Below, in pieces: positions 13,793 to 14,317 of a stretch of 14,317 nt of DNA. A program made the position numbers and the translations under genes. Origin of the DNA: Propionibacteriaceae bacterium (GTDB lineage Bacteria > Actinomycetota > Actinomycetes > Propionibacteriales > Propionibacteriaceae); the NCBI GenBank assembly GCA_030538175.1, contig JAUNUL010000011.1:1-14317 (forward strand), given 5' to 3'. Position 1 is the stretch's first letter; every line of letters starts with the position of its first letter. Below the pieces are notes generated by a model. It did no database searches, had not been told where the DNA came from, and was given only the letters and a program-made list of their open reading frames with translations.

Positions 13793-13805
13793 TTACAGGC
13801 TGTAG
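13793..13805. promoter_or_regulatory. Candidate MecI/BlaI-type operator
   Basis: TACAG-G-CTGTA (13794-13804) is a perfect 11-base dyad, embedded in TTACAGGCTGTAGTA. The TACA/TGTA core is the known recognition pattern of BlaI/MecI repressors. It sits 23 bases before the start of the adjacent BlaI-type gene, so autoregulation is likely. It lies 81 bases from the cydA start. Confidence 0.6.
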
Positions 13806-13827
13806 TAGAGCATGCGACGATGGGCGC

Positions 13828-14193
13828 ATGGCTGTCCTGGGCGAACTGGAAAGCAGCGTCATGGACGTGCTGTGGCGCGTTGACGGTGCCGTATCGGTCC
13901 GTGACGTGCACACCGAAATCGCCCGCAGTCGCGACTTGGCGTACACGACGGTGATGACCGTCCTGGACCGACTCGAGAAGAAGAGCCTCGTCTCGCGGGT
14001 CCGCCAGGGTCGGCAGTGGCTTTATTCGCCCAGCCAGACACGAGAAGACCTCATCGCCGGTGAGGTCCTGGAGTTGCTCGGCGACGATCCCGCTGCCCGC
14101 CACGCGGTGTGGGCGGAGATCATCGGTCGGCTGCCCAGCGTGGATCGGGACGCGCTCAAGGAGTTGCTCGGCCGGCCACCGTCGGTCACCTGA
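13828..14193 (+). CDS. MecI/BlaI-family transcriptional repressor
   Basis: This 121-residue protein has the penicillinase-repressor architecture: an N-terminal winged helix (MAVLGELESSVMDVLW, then LAYTTVMTVLDRLEKKSLV, about 38-55) and a C-terminal dimerisation helix region. Family members bind TACA/TGTA dyads and are usually inactivated by a BlaR1/MecR1 metalloprotease. Here no sensor-protease gene adjoins it: the next gene, on the other strand, is an ABC exporter. No Asn-Phe cleavage pair is seen near residue 100. It diverges from cydA across 115 bases holding two candidate dyads, so control of cytochrome bd and of itself is plausible. M. tuberculosis BlaI also regulates ATP synthase genes, a precedent for a respiratory role. 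The family is clear; the target is inferred. Confidence 0.88.
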   Translation: MAVLGELESSVMDVLWRVDGAVSVRDVHTEIARSRDLAYTTVMTVLDRLEKKSLVSRVRQGRQWLYSPSQTREDLIAGEVLELLGDDPAARHAVWAEIIGRLPSVDRDALKELLGRPPSVT

Positions 14194-14215
14194 CCGACCG
14201 CGACCGGCAGGCGGG

Positions 14216-14317
14216 TCAGCTGACCGGGGCGGTGAACTGCGACTGATACAGCCGGGCGTACGCCCCTTGGGCCTCCAACAACTCCGCGTGCGTGCCCTGC
14301 TCGACGATCCGGCCCTC
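14216..14317 (-). CDS. ABC exporter, C-terminal end (partial)
   Basis: The last 33 residues of a gene that runs off the right edge read EGRIVEQGTHAELLEAQGAY, then ARLYQSQFTAPVS and a stop. The segment GRIVEQGTHAELL is the conserved end of ATPase domains in fused membrane-ATPase exporters (MsbA/LmrA type). The rest, including substrate clues, is outside the window. It converges on the regulator gene with a 22-base gap, in which only a weak CTGACC/GGTCAG stem is visible. Confidence 0.85.
   Translation of the reverse strand, partial: EGRIVEQGTHAELLEAQGAYARLYQSQFTAPVS

Noticed and set aside
13713..13946. 78-codon N-terminal extension of cydA
   Set aside because: It covers the divergent promoter region and the start of the BlaI-type gene; CydA homologues begin near MSSETIARWQFG.
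1..14317. CRISPR array, tRNA or rRNA genes, phage genes or a toxin-antitoxin pair
   Set aside because: No regularly spaced repeats, clover-leaf sequences or matching small gene pairs were seen on either strand.

Overview
The window is high-GC DNA with dense, tightly packed genes. Its gene content (HPr and Enzyme I next to a fructose PTS operon, separate cydD and cydC, a MecI/BlaI-type regulator beside cydA) fits an actinomycete, possibly a propionibacterium-like or coryneform-related lineage. The genus cannot be fixed from the sequence alone. There is no tRNA, rRNA, CRISPR array, transposase or integrase.

Layout. (1) 1-249 has no gene and holds two terminator-like inverted repeats. (2) 250-1172 is a two-gene unit on the minus strand: an MTH1187-type thiamine-binding protein translationally coupled to a GNAT acetyltransferase. 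(3) 1302-1370 is a remnant of the 3' end of cydC. (4) 1490-7454 is a complete fructose phosphotransferase set. fruR-fruK-fruA-ptsH runs on the minus strand, and ptsI diverges from fruR across an AT-richer promoter and operator region. Together they encode the phosphorelay (Enzyme I to HPr to EIIABC-Fru), 1-phosphofructokinase and a DeoR-type regulator. (5) 7473-7566 is a remnant of the thiamine-binding gene's 3' end plus the start of the GNAT gene. (6) 7575-13712 is the cytochrome bd locus, transcribed cydA-cydB-(terminator)-cydD-cydC on the minus strand. (7) 13828-14193 is a MecI/BlaI-family repressor divergent from cydA, with TACAG/CTGTA dyads in the shared promoter region. (8) 14216-14317 is the 3' end of an ABC exporter gene.

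The most notable structure is that the PTS block is bracketed by two partial copies of one junction region. The left copy keeps the intact thiamine-binding and GNAT genes and a dead cydC tail. The right copy keeps a dead thiamine-binding tail and the intact cydC. The copies are about 91% identical. This suggests the ancestral order was GNAT, thiamine-binding gene, cydC, and that the PTS block was inserted between them, for example by single-crossover integration of DNA carrying a homologous junction. The PTS gene order matches the ptsI / fruR-fruK-ptsF-ptsH cluster known from Corynebacterium glutamicum. No clearly novel biochemical system is visible; the interest lies in this rearrangement and in the promoter architecture.
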